Shown here in pieces: positions 1 through 8,957 of a stretch of 34,165 bases of DNA (its first letter is position 1; each line of letters begins with the position of its first letter). A program made the position numbers and the translations under genes. The stretch is from Chloroflexota bacterium (lineage in GTDB: Bacteria > Chloroflexota > Ktedonobacteria > Ktedonobacterales > JADMIN01), in NCBI GenBank assembly GCA_021814145.1, contig JAKAIY010000022.1:1-34165 (forward strand), in the 5' to 3' direction. A model generated the notes under the pieces. The model was not told the DNA's origin, did no database searches, and saw only the letters and a list, made by a program, of their open reading frames with translations.

Positions 1-1
1 T

Positions 2-574
2 TGTCGAGCCACCCAGGCGGATGGTCTTCCCTTCGATCTCGAATTCGACCGCGATGGTTTTGACACGTGTATCCGTGGTGATGATGCCTTGGGCGAAAGC
101 GTCGCCGCCATCGCTGGAGACCTCGACCGCGCCGATTCCCGCCTCGACCTTGTCCATTGGCAGCAGGCGCCCAATGATGCCTGTGGCGGAAATCATGACC
201 AGGCTGGGGTCAATACCCAACTTCGCGGCCGTCAGCTCCGCCATGCGCCGCGCGTCGCGCATGCCCTGTGGACCGTTGGAGCAGTTGGCGTTGCCGCTAT
301 TGAGAACGACAGCCTGCGCGATCCCACCAGTTTTGGCGAGATGCTCTTTGCAGAGGATAACGGTATGCGAGGCGGTACGGCTGGGAGTGAACGTGCCAGC
401 GGTCACGCATGGGGAGTCAGCGACGAGCATCGCGAGGTCAGGTGTGCCGTCAGCGGACTTGATACCGGATGATACGCTGCCGGCGCGAAATCCTGGCGCG
501 GCGGTCACTCCGCCATCAATGAGGCGCATTCCCGTGGGTAAGTCGCGGGTCATCAATTCAGGATAATCAGGCAC
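2..574 (-). CDS. argJ: ArgJ, bifunctional glutamate N-acetyltransferase/ornithine acetyltransferase (partial, runs off the window start)
   Basis: Reverse-strand translation reads MTRDLPTGMRLIDGGVTAAPGFRAGSVSSGIKSADGTPDLAMLVADSPCVTAGTFTPSRTASHTVILCKEHLAKTGGIAQAVVLNSGNANCSNGPQGMRDARRMAELTAAKLGIDPSLVMISATGIIGRLLPMDK..., typical of the ArgJ N-terminal half (VLNSGNAN, STGIIG-like motif). Start is either GTG at 574 or ATG at 553. Confidence 0.93.
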   Translation of the reverse strand, partial: MPDYPELMTRDLPTGMRLIDGGVTAAPGFRAGSVSSGIKSADGTPDLAMLVADSPCVTAGTFTPSRTASHTVILCKEHLAKTGGIAQAVVLNSGNANCSNGPQGMRDARRMAELTAAKLGIDPSLVMISATGIIGRLLPMDKVEAGIGAVEVSSDGGDAFAQGIITTDTRVKTIAVEFEIEGKTIRLGGST

Positions 575-758
575 GAAAAACAGCTCCTCTATGAGCGGCG
601 CGCCATAAAGGCGGTATTGACGAGGCGAGTCCGCTGAAGAGGACGACTTGCCAGAAGATGCGTTCGCTTCGAGCGGCGCCACAGCCTGGGTATTGTATCC
701 CCCTGCGAGGAGACGCCGCAACCGCGCCAGGATGCGGATTCGCGCGTCTTGGGGCGTC

Positions 759-787
759 TTGCCAATCCGACATGCCTATGTTACACT
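759..787 (+). promoter_or_regulatory. Candidate sigma70-type promoter upstream of hppA
   Basis: TTGCCA (759-764), 17-nt spacer, TACACT (782-787). About 280 nt upstream of the proposed hppA start. Confidence 0.35.
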
Positions 788-1064
788 CGTTACGTTATGC
801 GCAGATGCGCATCCGCTTCTGAGACAACCTGCATGGCACGTGGGTGGCTTACCGCGATGCTCGGGACCCCCAGGCGAGCGCTTTTGTAGGCGCGCCAGCC
901 ATTTTACTTCCCACCGAATCTGGCGCGGGCTTCCCCCTCCTCCGGATTTCGTATGTGGGCGCTCGGTGGCGCGCGCCGCTGTGTTCGCACGTTCGCGTGG
1001 CCCTGCGTCAACGCAGCGCAGCGTTGTCTGGTATGTCCAGATCAGCAGGAGGGCAAAGGGACCC

Positions 1065-3329
1065 GTGAGCAATACCATGTGGTGGTTGGTTGTCCCGATT
1101 GGGGCAAGCCTGATCGCCTTGACGGTGGCCATTGGCTTGGCGCGCTGGGTGATTTCTCAGGATACTGGCACCCCAGAGATGCGCAAGGTGTCAGACGCTA
1201 TTTTTACCGGCGCGCAAGCGTTCTTGAACCGCCAGTACAAGACGATCACGCTTCTGGCGCTTGGCAGCGCTGTGGTGATTGGCGTTTTGCTGGGAGCGCT
1301 GACCGCGCTGAGCGCGCCGGGCCAGACAGGCATAAACGGGCCGCTTGGTGTTGGAATTCGCACGGCGATCTCGTTCCTGTTTGGCGCGGCATGCTCTGGC
1401 ACCGCGGGCTTCATTGGCATGCAGGTGGCAGTGCGAGCGAACATCCGCGTCGCGAGCGCGGCGCGCCGCGGCCTGGGTGACGCAGTGATGGTGTCGTTGC
1501 GTGGTGGGGCCGTTTCAGGGTTCTTTGTCATCTCACTCAGCTTGCTCGGCGTCAGCGTGCTCTATCTCATCTTCGCCGCGCTCAATCCCGCCACAGGAGC
1601 GGTCGTGGCGCCAACGGACATTGTTGGGTTCGGTTTTGGCGCGAGCTTTGTGGCGCTCTTCGCCCAGCTTGGAGGCGGTATCTATACCAAAGCCGCTGAC
1701 GTGGGAGCGGACCTCGTGGGCAAAGTCGAGGCGGGCATCCCAGAGGACGATCCCCGGAACCCGGCGGTGGTCGCTGATCTGGTGGGCGATAACGTCGGTG
1801 ACTGCGCTGGTCGTGGCGCTGACATTTTCGAGTCCACCGCCGCCGAGAATATTGGCGCCATGATTCTGGGCGCGGCAGTCGCGGTTGGGCTGGCTGGCGG
1901 CGTGTTGAACGCGGCGCGTGCGGAGTGGGTTGTTTTTCCCCTTGTTGTCGTGGGATTGGGTATTTTCTGCTCGCTGGTTGGACTGGCGATGGTTCGCAAG
2001 AGCGCGATGAGAGAGCCGGGTCAGACGAATGGCCGCGATCCCAGCAAGATTGCGATGGGACAACTCAACGTCGGCTATTACACGACAGCTTCGCTTTCCG
2101 CGATCGCGATCTTTGGCGCGTCATACTTCATCCTCTCCCCGGTTACACCCAAGTGGTGGGCGTTTGGAATCGCGGGCCTGATTGGCATCGCGAATAGTAT
2201 CGCCTTCTTGTTCATTACCCAGTACTACACATCCAGCGCTTTCCGCCCTGTGCATGAGATTGCTAACGCGGCGAGGACTGGTCCAGCGACGGTGATCATC
2301 GCCGGCCTCGCTGTCGCGTTTGAGAATGTCACAGCGCCGGTGCTGTCTATCAGCCTGTCGCTAGGTATTTCTTACTTGCTTGGCTCGTTTGCCGACCTCG
2401 GCACGACGGGTATTGTGAGCACCGGCGGCATCTATGCTACCGCCGTGGCGACCATGGGCATGCTGATGAGCGCGGGCTATATCCTGGCGATGGATACCTT
2501 TGGCCCTATCACCGATAACGCGGGTGGCATCGTTGAGATGAGCAACGCGCCGGAGTCGGTTCGCGACATTACTGACGCGATGGACGAGGTTGGAAATACA
2601 ACCAAGGCGCTGACCAAGGGCTATGGCATCGGCTCCGCCGCGTTGGCGGCTTTCCTGCTCTTCAGCGCGTACCTGGACATCATTTACACGTATCGCCGGG
2701 AGGTGCAGGACGTCGCCGCGAGCGTCGCCGCCGCCGCTTACTCGGTGAATCTAGCGGACCCGCCCGTGTTCATCGCTGCTCTGATCGGCGCGATGCTGAT
2801 CTATCTGTTCAGCTCGCTTGCGATTCGCGCCGTTGGGCGCGCCGCGCAGTCCATGATCCAGGAAGTGCGCCGGCAGTTCAGAGCAAACCCCAAGATTATG
2901 AAGGGTGAGGAAACGCCGGATTACGCCAGATGTGTGGACATCAGCACGTCTGCCGCGTTGCGCCAGATGGTCGCGCCTGGAGTGCTGGTGGTCTCCACAC
3001 CGATCCTGGTCGGCATCGTGCTTGGCCCTGAGGCTGCCGCGGCGCTGCTGATGGTAGGCACAATCGTTGGTATCCTGGTGGCGCTGTTCATGAACAATGG
3101 TGGCGGCGCGTGGGACAACGCCAAGAAGTACATCGAGGCGGGCTTCCTGAAGGACGACCAGGGGAACAAGCTGGGCAAGCGGACCCCGCCGCATGAAGCC
3201 AGTGTCGTCGGTGACACGGTGGGCGATCCTTTCAAGGATACCGCTGGCCCATCACTGCACGTGGTCATCAAGTTGCTGAGCACGATTACATTGGTGATGG
3301 CGCCGCTGTTCCTGGCGCTCCATCCCTAA
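1065..3329 (+). CDS. hppA: Membrane-bound proton-translocating inorganic pyrophosphatase
   Basis: Multi-TM protein with DVGADLVGKVEAGIPEDDPRNPAVVADLVGDNVGDCAGRGADIFES, GNTTKALTKG and DTVGDPFKDTAGPSLHVVIKL motifs. GTG 1065 or ATG 1077 fits known N-termini better than the ORF-track start at 648. Confidence 0.96.
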   Translation: MSNTMWWLVVPIGASLIALTVAIGLARWVISQDTGTPEMRKVSDAIFTGAQAFLNRQYKTITLLALGSAVVIGVLLGALTALSAPGQTGINGPLGVGIRTAISFLFGAACSGTAGFIGMQVAVRANIRVASAARRGLGDAVMVSLRGGAVSGFFVISLSLLGVSVLYLIFAALNPATGAVVAPTDIVGFGFGASFVALFAQLGGGIYTKAADVGADLVGKVEAGIPEDDPRNPAVVADLVGDNVGDCAGRGADIFESTAAENIGAMILGAAVAVGLAGGVLNAARAEWVVFPLVVVGLGIFCSLVGLAMVRKSAMREPGQTNGRDPSKIAMGQLNVGYYTTASLSAIAIFGASYFILSPVTPKWWAFGIAGLIGIANSIAFLFITQYYTSSAFRPVHEIANAARTGPATVIIAGLAVAFENVTAPVLSISLSLGISYLLGSFADLGTTGIVSTGGIYATAVATMGMLMSAGYILAMDTFGPITDNAGGIVEMSNAPESVRDITDAMDEVGNTTKALTKGYGIGSAALAAFLLFSAYLDIIYTYRREVQDVAASVAAAAYSVNLADPPVFIAALIGAMLIYLFSSLAIRAVGRAAQSMIQEVRRQFRANPKIMKGEETPDYARCVDISTSAALRQMVAPGVLVVSTPILVGIVLGPEAAAALLMVGTIVGILVALFMNNGGGAWDNAKKYIEAGFLKDDQGNKLGKRTPPHEASVVGDTVGDPFKDTAGPSLHVVIKLLSTITLVMAPLFLALHP

Positions 3330-3355
3330 CTTTCCGCGCATCCACTGAATCGCGC

Positions 3356-3401
3356 AAAAACCGTCGGTCTGGTGTAGACTCTACACGGACCGGCGGTTTT
3401 C
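3356..3401 (+). terminator. Rho-independent terminator after hppA
   Basis: Stem CCGTCGGTC/GACCGGCGG (one G-U) topped by GTGTAG/CTACAC, flanked by A-tract upstream and TTTTCGTTT downstream. Confidence 0.75.
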
Positions 3402-3473
3402 GTTTGCTGTCCGCTGGCGAGGTGGGGGGAGAGCTGGCAAGTCGAGGAGGCTGGTCGCTTGAAAGGTAAACGG

Positions 3474-4538
3474 ATGGCCCGCGCGATACTGGCGCTCGGT
3501 ATGGTGTGTATGACGCTGGGCGCGTGCGCCGCGCCCTCGGCTTCATCGAGCGGTGCCACGGGGGGAAGCGCCACGGGCCAGTGCGCTGGCGCAGGGTGTG
3601 GCGCTGTGCCAGCCGGAGCGGGCGCGACGAGCGGGCTCAGCGTTTTCGTCGAGCCCGCCGCGGGTGAGACGCCGGTTTTACATGCTATTGAGGGCGCGCA
3701 GCGATCCGTGTGGGCGGAGATCTATCTGCTGACCGACCGCAATGTTATCAATGCGCTCGAAGACGCGGCCAATCGCGGGGTGGATGTGCGCGTGCTGCTG
3801 GAACTGTCCCCCTATGGGAGTGGCTCGACAGGCCCACAGGAGACGCTTCAGGAGCTCCAGGCGGCGGGCGTGAAGGCGGAGGGGGCTGATCCGGCATACC
3901 ATTACACTCATGAGAAGGTGATCATCGTGGATGGCGCGACACTGGAGATTCTGACCGCGAATCTTAGCAAATCGGGTCTGGGTGGCAGTTCCTACAGCAA
4001 GAACCGCGAGTATGGCGTTGTTGACACGAACGCTGCCGATGTTCAGGAAGCAATGAGCATATTTTCCGCTGACTGGCAACGGACAGCGCCGACATTGACT
4101 GATCCCAATCTTGTCGTGAGCCCGGTAAACGCGCGTCCGCGCATCGCGGCGTTCATCGCCTCCGCGAAGTCAACGTTGTTCGTCGAGGATGAGGAGATGT
4201 ACGATACCGCGTCAGTTGACGCGCTTATCGCGGCGGCGAAGCGCGGTGTGACTGTCGAAGTCGTTTTGCCTGCGCCCAACGGCTCAGCGGGCGCGGAACC
4301 GACTGTGGCGCGGCTGCTGCAGGGCGGCGTGCGTGTGCGTTATATCTCAACGGTCTACATGCATGCAAAGATGATGCTCGCTGACGGCGAGCGGGCGTTT
4401 ATAGGGTCGGAGAATTTCTCCGCTACCTCGCTCGATGACAATCGCGAGTTAGGGCTGCTGATCGCGGATTCTAGTGTAATCGGGACGTTAAACCAGACTT
4501 TTCAGCAGGATTGGGGTGACGCGCAAGACGCCGCCTGA
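3474..4538 (+). CDS. Phospholipase D-like lipoprotein with two HKD motifs
   Basis: N-term MARAILALGMVCMTLGAC gives a lipobox-like signal; HKD motifs HYTHEKVIIVDGATLEILTANLS and YMHAKMMLADGERAFIGSENFS. Confidence 0.85.
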   Translation: MARAILALGMVCMTLGACAAPSASSSGATGGSATGQCAGAGCGAVPAGAGATSGLSVFVEPAAGETPVLHAIEGAQRSVWAEIYLLTDRNVINALEDAANRGVDVRVLLELSPYGSGSTGPQETLQELQAAGVKAEGADPAYHYTHEKVIIVDGATLEILTANLSKSGLGGSSYSKNREYGVVDTNAADVQEAMSIFSADWQRTAPTLTDPNLVVSPVNARPRIAAFIASAKSTLFVEDEEMYDTASVDALIAAAKRGVTVEVVLPAPNGSAGAEPTVARLLQGGVRVRYISTVYMHAKMMLADGERAFIGSENFSATSLDDNRELGLLIADSSVIGTLNQTFQQDWGDAQDAA

Positions 4539-4567
4539 CCGGGTCATTTCAGAAAGGGAGATGGACG

Positions 4568-4861
4568 ATGGTGCTGGAAATTGCAGAATATACCGCACAG
4601 CCGGGCAAAGCGGAGGAATTTCAGGCAGGCCTGCTCAAGGGCGCAGAGGTAATTCGTCGCGCGCAGGGGTGCCGCTCGGTGACTCCACGCCGGCAGATCG
4701 AGGATCCGCACAAGTTTATCTTGACGATTGAGTGGGAAACGCTCGAGGACCATACCGTGGGATTCCGTGGAAGTCCACAATTCGCCGAATATCGCAGCTA
4801 TCTCGCCGGGCTGTTCGTGGACCCTATTGTCGCGCGGCACTATGAGGTCATTGACGGCTAG
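4568..4861 (+). CDS. Antibiotic biosynthesis monooxygenase (ABM)-domain protein
   Basis: 97 aa, MVLEIAEYTAQPGKAEEFQAGLLKGAEVIRRAQGCRSVTPRRQIEDPHKFILTIEWETLEDHTVGFRGSPQFAEY; preceded by GAAAGGGAG. Confidence 0.8.
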   Translation: MVLEIAEYTAQPGKAEEFQAGLLKGAEVIRRAQGCRSVTPRRQIEDPHKFILTIEWETLEDHTVGFRGSPQFAEYRSYLAGLFVDPIVARHYEVIDG

Positions 4862-5727
4862 ACTGTTGGCGTCGCGGTCTGGAAGAGATATTCGGTGACG
4901 TCGCTCACAGGCTCGTAGCCTATTGCCCGATAGATGTGGTTTGAGATGGGGTTCGCCAGATCGGTGAAGAGAAAACAGAACTGGCGACCCTCATCGAGCA
5001 GACGCTGGCTGGTTTGAGCGACTAACGCGCTGGCATAGCCGCGTCCTCGCAGGTCTGGAGGCGTGTACACTGGCCCAATGCGGATTCCGTTGGGTGTTGG
5101 ATTGCCAAAGCCGGCGATGGATACCGGCTGGCCATCCTCCCATAGATACATACCGCTGGGCTTCCCTCGCAGCCTTCCATCAATCATTTTCTCAACGGGC
5201 GTCTCCTGTCCCAGGGCTTCGCGCATGAAGTCGCGCAGCCAAATGCGCAGCAGGCCGCGGTCACTCTCTTCGATATGGCGCAGCCTGCCTGGCGTGGAAC
5301 GAGGCCACTGGACCTGGCGCAGACGATAGATGCGCTCACGTAGATTAGCCCGGTAACTGTTTCCTGTAAACGCACGCCATGCGCTGGCGAACGCTTCAGC
5401 CAACCCGCTTGGCGCGTGGACTCCGGGCAGCGTCCCGCAAGCGTCGCGCGCGTCGCTGACGAGAGCCTGAATGGCGGCTGTGGCGTCAGAGCCATCGGCA
5501 GGCAGCGAGAGCACGATATTATGTGGTGGCGTTTGGATCGCGACTAGCGCGATACGCTCATCCTCTTCCGTGACGCACCCCATGTAAAGAGGCTCATCAT
5601 CCTGAAACCCGGCGAGCCGGGTAGACAGGATGCCAATGGGCAGGCAGTGCTCAGCCTCGTGGGCGAACAGATAGGGGTTGACGCGCGCCGCGAAGGCGGC
5701 CAGATCGGTATAGCGGGTGACGCGCAT
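4858..5727 (-). CDS. GNAT family N-acetyltransferase
   Basis: C-terminal GNAT signature IGPVYTPPDLRGRGYASALVAQTSQRLLDEGRQFCFLFTDLANPISNHIYRAIGYEPV. Confidence 0.88.
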   Translation of the reverse strand: MRVTRYTDLAAFAARVNPYLFAHEAEHCLPIGILSTRLAGFQDDEPLYMGCVTEEDERIALVAIQTPPHNIVLSLPADGSDATAAIQALVSDARDACGTLPGVHAPSGLAEAFASAWRAFTGNSYRANLRERIYRLRQVQWPRSTPGRLRHIEESDRGLLRIWLRDFMREALGQETPVEKMIDGRLRGKPSGMYLWEDGQPVSIAGFGNPTPNGIRIGPVYTPPDLRGRGYASALVAQTSQRLLDEGRQFCFLFTDLANPISNHIYRAIGYEPVSDVTEYLFQTATPTV

Positions 5728-5756
5728 TGCTCCGGGACTCCTTCGCGGCGTGGCGA

Positions 5757-7310
5757 TCAGAGGGGGATGTTGCCGTGCTTCTTCGGAGGCAGTGAGTCAC
5801 GCTTGTTCTTGAGCATATCTAACGCGACGATCAATTTCTCGCGCGTGTGGCGTGGCTCGATTACCTCATCTACGTAGCCACGCGCGGCGGCGACATAGGG
5901 GTTGGCGAATTTTTCCTGGTAGTCAGCGACCAGTTCCGCACGGCGCGCTTCGGGATCGGCTGCGCGGGCGATCTCGTCTTTGAACACGATGTTGACCGCG
6001 CCATCTACCCCCATCACGGCGATCTCGGCGGTAGGCCAGGCATAGTTGATATCACCACGGATATGCTTGCTGCTCATGACGTCATAAGCCCCGCCATACG
6101 CCTTGCGCGTGATGACGGTGACTTTTGGGACTGTCGCTTCACAATAGGCGAAGAGCAGCTTGGCGCCGTGGCGGATGATGCCATTGTGCTCCTGCGCTAC
6201 GCCAGGCAGGAAACCTGGCACATCCACCAACGTGACGATGGGGATATTGAAGCAATCGCAGAAACGGACAAAGCGCGCCCCCTTGTCTGATGAGTTGATG
6301 TCAAGCACGCCCGCCAGGACATTGGGCTGCTGGGCGATGAAGCCCACCGGTTTGCCGTTGAGGCGCGCGAAACCAACAACGATGTTGCGAGCAAACTGCT
6401 CCTGCACCTCGAAGAACGAGCCGTGATCGGCGACCGAGCGGATAATGTCCTTCATATCATATGGCCGGTTGGGATTGTCAGGAATGATCTCATCGAGCGC
6501 ATCATCCGCGCGGGTAACGGGATCATCCGAGGGAATGGCTGGCGGATCTCCCATGTTGTTCGATGGCAGGTAACTGAGCAGTGTTCGGATCTGGCGCAGA
6601 ACCTCCACCTCGCTCGGGGCCGCGAAGTGGGCTACGCCGCTGGTGGCGTTGTGGATTGTGGCCCCACCAAGCTCATCGAAGGTGACATCTTCATGAGTGA
6701 CGGTTTTGAGCACGTTCGGGCCAGTCACAAACATATGGCTTGTGCCCTCGACCATGAAGATAAAGTCGGTAATGGCGGGCGAATAGACCGCGCCACCCGC
6801 GCATGGACCCATGATGGCGGAAATTTGTGGAATCACTCCGCTCGCCAGGGTGTTGCGCAGAAAGATGTCGGCGTAGGCGCCAAGGCTGACGACGCCTTCC
6901 TGGATGCGGGCTCCGCCAGAGTCATTCAGGCCAATAACTGGCGTGCCGTTCTTCATCGCCAGATCCATGATCTTGCAGATTTTTTCGGAGTGCGCTTCGG
7001 AGAGTGAGCCGCCGAACACAGTGAAATCCTGCGAGAAGACGTACACCAGCCGCCCATCAACCTTGCCGTAGCCTGTCACAACGCCATCGCCGAGGATGCG
7101 CTGCTCTTCCAGGCCAAAGCCTGTGGCGCGATGGGTGGCGAACATGTCGAGTTCCTGGAATGTGCCAGAATCCACAAGCAGCTCGATGCGCTCACGTGCG
7201 GTTAGTTTGCCTTTCTTGTGCTGGGCGGCGATGCGTTCAGCGCCTCCGCCTTGCAGCGCCTGCTCTTTCAGCAGCCGGAGCTCTTCGATCTTCTCACGGG
7301 TGGTCTTCAC
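5757..7310 (-). CDS. Acyl-CoA carboxylase carboxyltransferase (propionyl-CoA carboxylase beta subunit type)
   Basis: [140 protein letters not shown]. Confidence 0.95.
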   Translation of the reverse strand: MKTTREKIEELRLLKEQALQGGGAERIAAQHKKGKLTARERIELLVDSGTFQELDMFATHRATGFGLEEQRILGDGVVTGYGKVDGRLVYVFSQDFTVFGGSLSEAHSEKICKIMDLAMKNGTPVIGLNDSGGARIQEGVVSLGAYADIFLRNTLASGVIPQISAIMGPCAGGAVYSPAITDFIFMVEGTSHMFVTGPNVLKTVTHEDVTFDELGGATIHNATSGVAHFAAPSEVEVLRQIRTLLSYLPSNNMGDPPAIPSDDPVTRADDALDEIIPDNPNRPYDMKDIIRSVADHGSFFEVQEQFARNIVVGFARLNGKPVGFIAQQPNVLAGVLDINSSDKGARFVRFCDCFNIPIVTLVDVPGFLPGVAQEHNGIIRHGAKLLFAYCEATVPKVTVITRKAYGGAYDVMSSKHIRGDINYAWPTAEIAVMGVDGAVNIVFKDEIARAADPEARRAELVADYQEKFANPYVAAARGYVDEVIEPRHTREKLIVALDMLKNKRDSLPPKKHGNIPL

Positions 7311-7401
7311 AGTGACTTACTCCTCATCGAGTTGAAGCGGAACCACGTCCCAGGCGTGGATTTATGGGGTTCGCTCGCCGCGTGCGGCGAGCGTGCGCTG
7401 G

Positions 7402-7845
7402 TTACGCGCCTATAGGCGAGGAAGCGTCGGTCCGCTGGACGAGCTCCAGCAACACACCAAACGCGCCCTTGGGATGGAGGAAGACGCCGCGCCCTTCAGC
7501 GGTCTTGCGCGGAGTTGTATCCAGCAGACGCGCGCCTTGCGCTTGCAGGTCCGCGAGCGCCTGCTCAACGTCGGGGACTTCGAGGCAGATGTGGTGCAGA
7601 CCGCCGCCACGACTGGCAAGGAATCGTCCAACTCCTGTTTCCGGGTCCGCAGGTTCCAGAAGCTCGATCTGGCTGCCGTTCTCGCCGCCCAGCGGAAGAA
7701 ACGCTATACGGACACCTTCACTGGGGAATTCCACGACGCTGGATGGAGCGAGGCCAAGCGTATCACGGTAAAAGGTCAGCGCGTCATCCAAACTGGCGAC
7801 GACAATCGCGACGTGGTCTATGCGCTTCACGGCGCTGGTGAGCAT
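7402..7845 (-). CDS. mce: Methylmalonyl-CoA epimerase (VOC family)
   Basis: KRIDHVAIVVASLDDALTFYRDTLGL, QIELLEP, GGGLHHICLEVPDVEQALADLQAQGARLLD, FLHPKGAFGVLLELVQ; directly upstream of the acyl-CoA carboxylase beta gene on the same strand. Confidence 0.9.
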   Translation of the reverse strand: MLTSAVKRIDHVAIVVASLDDALTFYRDTLGLAPSSVVEFPSEGVRIAFLPLGGENGSQIELLEPADPETGVGRFLASRGGGLHHICLEVPDVEQALADLQAQGARLLDTTPRKTAEGRGVFLHPKGAFGVLLELVQRTDASSPIGA

Positions 7846-7976
7846 CGCGCCACTCTCCTTTGTTCGCTGGTTTCGCTGTATCCTACGTCTGGCGTGAAAA
7901 GCGCGTCAAGGCGAGCGCGCGCGTTGAGGATAACGCGCGGATGCATGCGGGACTTCCCGGTGGTGTGGAAGGAGAG

Positions 7977-8957
7977 ATGGCTATGACCCGAATTCGCGTT
8001 GGAACGGCAAGCTGGACGGATCACGAGCCGTTCTACCCGCCAGAGTATTCACGCGCGGACATGCGCTCGCGCCGTATTGAATACTATGCCCGCTTCTTTT
8101 CGCTGGTCGAAGTGGATTCGACCTTCTACAGCTTGCAGCCGGCGCGTAATTTCGCGCTTTGGGGGGAGCGCACGCCAACTGATTTTATCTTTGACGTGAA
8201 GGCCTATAGCGAACTGACCTGGCATCACCGTGATGAGCGTGGCAAGGGCCAGCCGCCGCACAGCGACACATTCGCGCGCTTCAGTGAGATGATCCAGCCG
8301 CTGCGCGACGCGGGCAAGCTGGGCGCGATCCTGTTCCAGTTTCCTCCGTGGTTCACGTTCGCGGATGATGGGCTGGAATACCTGAGCCTTGTGCGTGAGT
8401 CGCTCCCGAATGATACGATCGCGGTCGAGTTTCGCCACCGCTCCTGGCTGGAAGGGCGGAATGTCTCGCGCACACGGGAAACGCTGACCTCTGAGCGGCT
8501 GGCGTATTGCGCGGTGGATGAGCCGCAGGTCGGATCGGGATCCGTGCCACCAGTTGCGCTGATCACTGACCCGGGCTTCTCGATGGTGCGGTTTCATGGA
8601 CGCAACCGGGCGACGTGGTACGGCAAGGGGTTGACAAGCAGTCGCCAGCGGTACGATTATCTGTACTCGCTTGACGAGCTTAAGCCCTGGGTCGAGCGAA
8701 TCCAGCGCATCGCTGAGAGGTTGACAGGAAGCGAAGTCCACGTCATCGCCAATAACAACGCCAGCAACTATGGGGTCGTCAACGCGCTTGACCTGCAAGG
8801 GCTGCTCGGCCAGCCAGTGGGCAGAGGACAGCCGCTGCCTGAACCAATCCTCGCGACTATTCGTGAGCGCGCTGGTCGCGATGCAAGTGGGCAGGCGCCG
8901 GGCGCGGGCGTGTCATGGTGGCTCGGGAATGAGAGTGGGGCGGGCGCTAGACGTTGA
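7977..8957 (+). CDS. DUF72 (YecE-like) family protein
   Basis: RIRVGTASWTDHEPFYPPEYSRADMRSRRIEYYARFFSLVEVDSTFYSLQPARNFALWGERTPTDFIFDVKAY...VEFRHRSWL, typical DUF72 motifs. GGAGAG precedes ATG 7977; the ORF-track start at 7860 is probably too early. Confidence 0.9.
   Translation: MAMTRIRVGTASWTDHEPFYPPEYSRADMRSRRIEYYARFFSLVEVDSTFYSLQPARNFALWGERTPTDFIFDVKAYSELTWHHRDERGKGQPPHSDTFARFSEMIQPLRDAGKLGAILFQFPPWFTFADDGLEYLSLVRESLPNDTIAVEFRHRSWLEGRNVSRTRETLTSERLAYCAVDEPQVGSGSVPPVALITDPGFSMVRFHGRNRATWYGKGLTSSRQRYDYLYSLDELKPWVERIQRIAERLTGSEVHVIANNNASNYGVVNALDLQGLLGQPVGRGQPLPEPILATIRERAGRDASGQAPGAGVSWWLGNESGAGARR

Noticed and set aside
21-566. Plus-strand ORFs opposite argJ (21-566, 89-472)
   Set aside because: Low-complexity antisense shadow ORFs; the minus strand encodes clear ArgJ.
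648-1064. N-terminal extension of the hppA ORF (648-1064)
   Set aside because: The extension is Arg/Pro-rich, lacks family similarity, and known HppA proteins begin close to MWWLVVPIGASLIALTVAIGLA; GTG 1065 or ATG 1077 is a better start.
1533-2063. Minus-strand ORFs opposite hppA (1157-1531, 1533-2063, 1682-1999, 2751-3194)
   Set aside because: Typical GC-rich mirror-frame ORFs with no recognisable domains, fully inside a well-supported gene.
8049-8798. 249-aa minus-strand ORF inside the DUF72 gene
   Set aside because: Fully antisense to a well-supported DUF72 protein; no domain signature.
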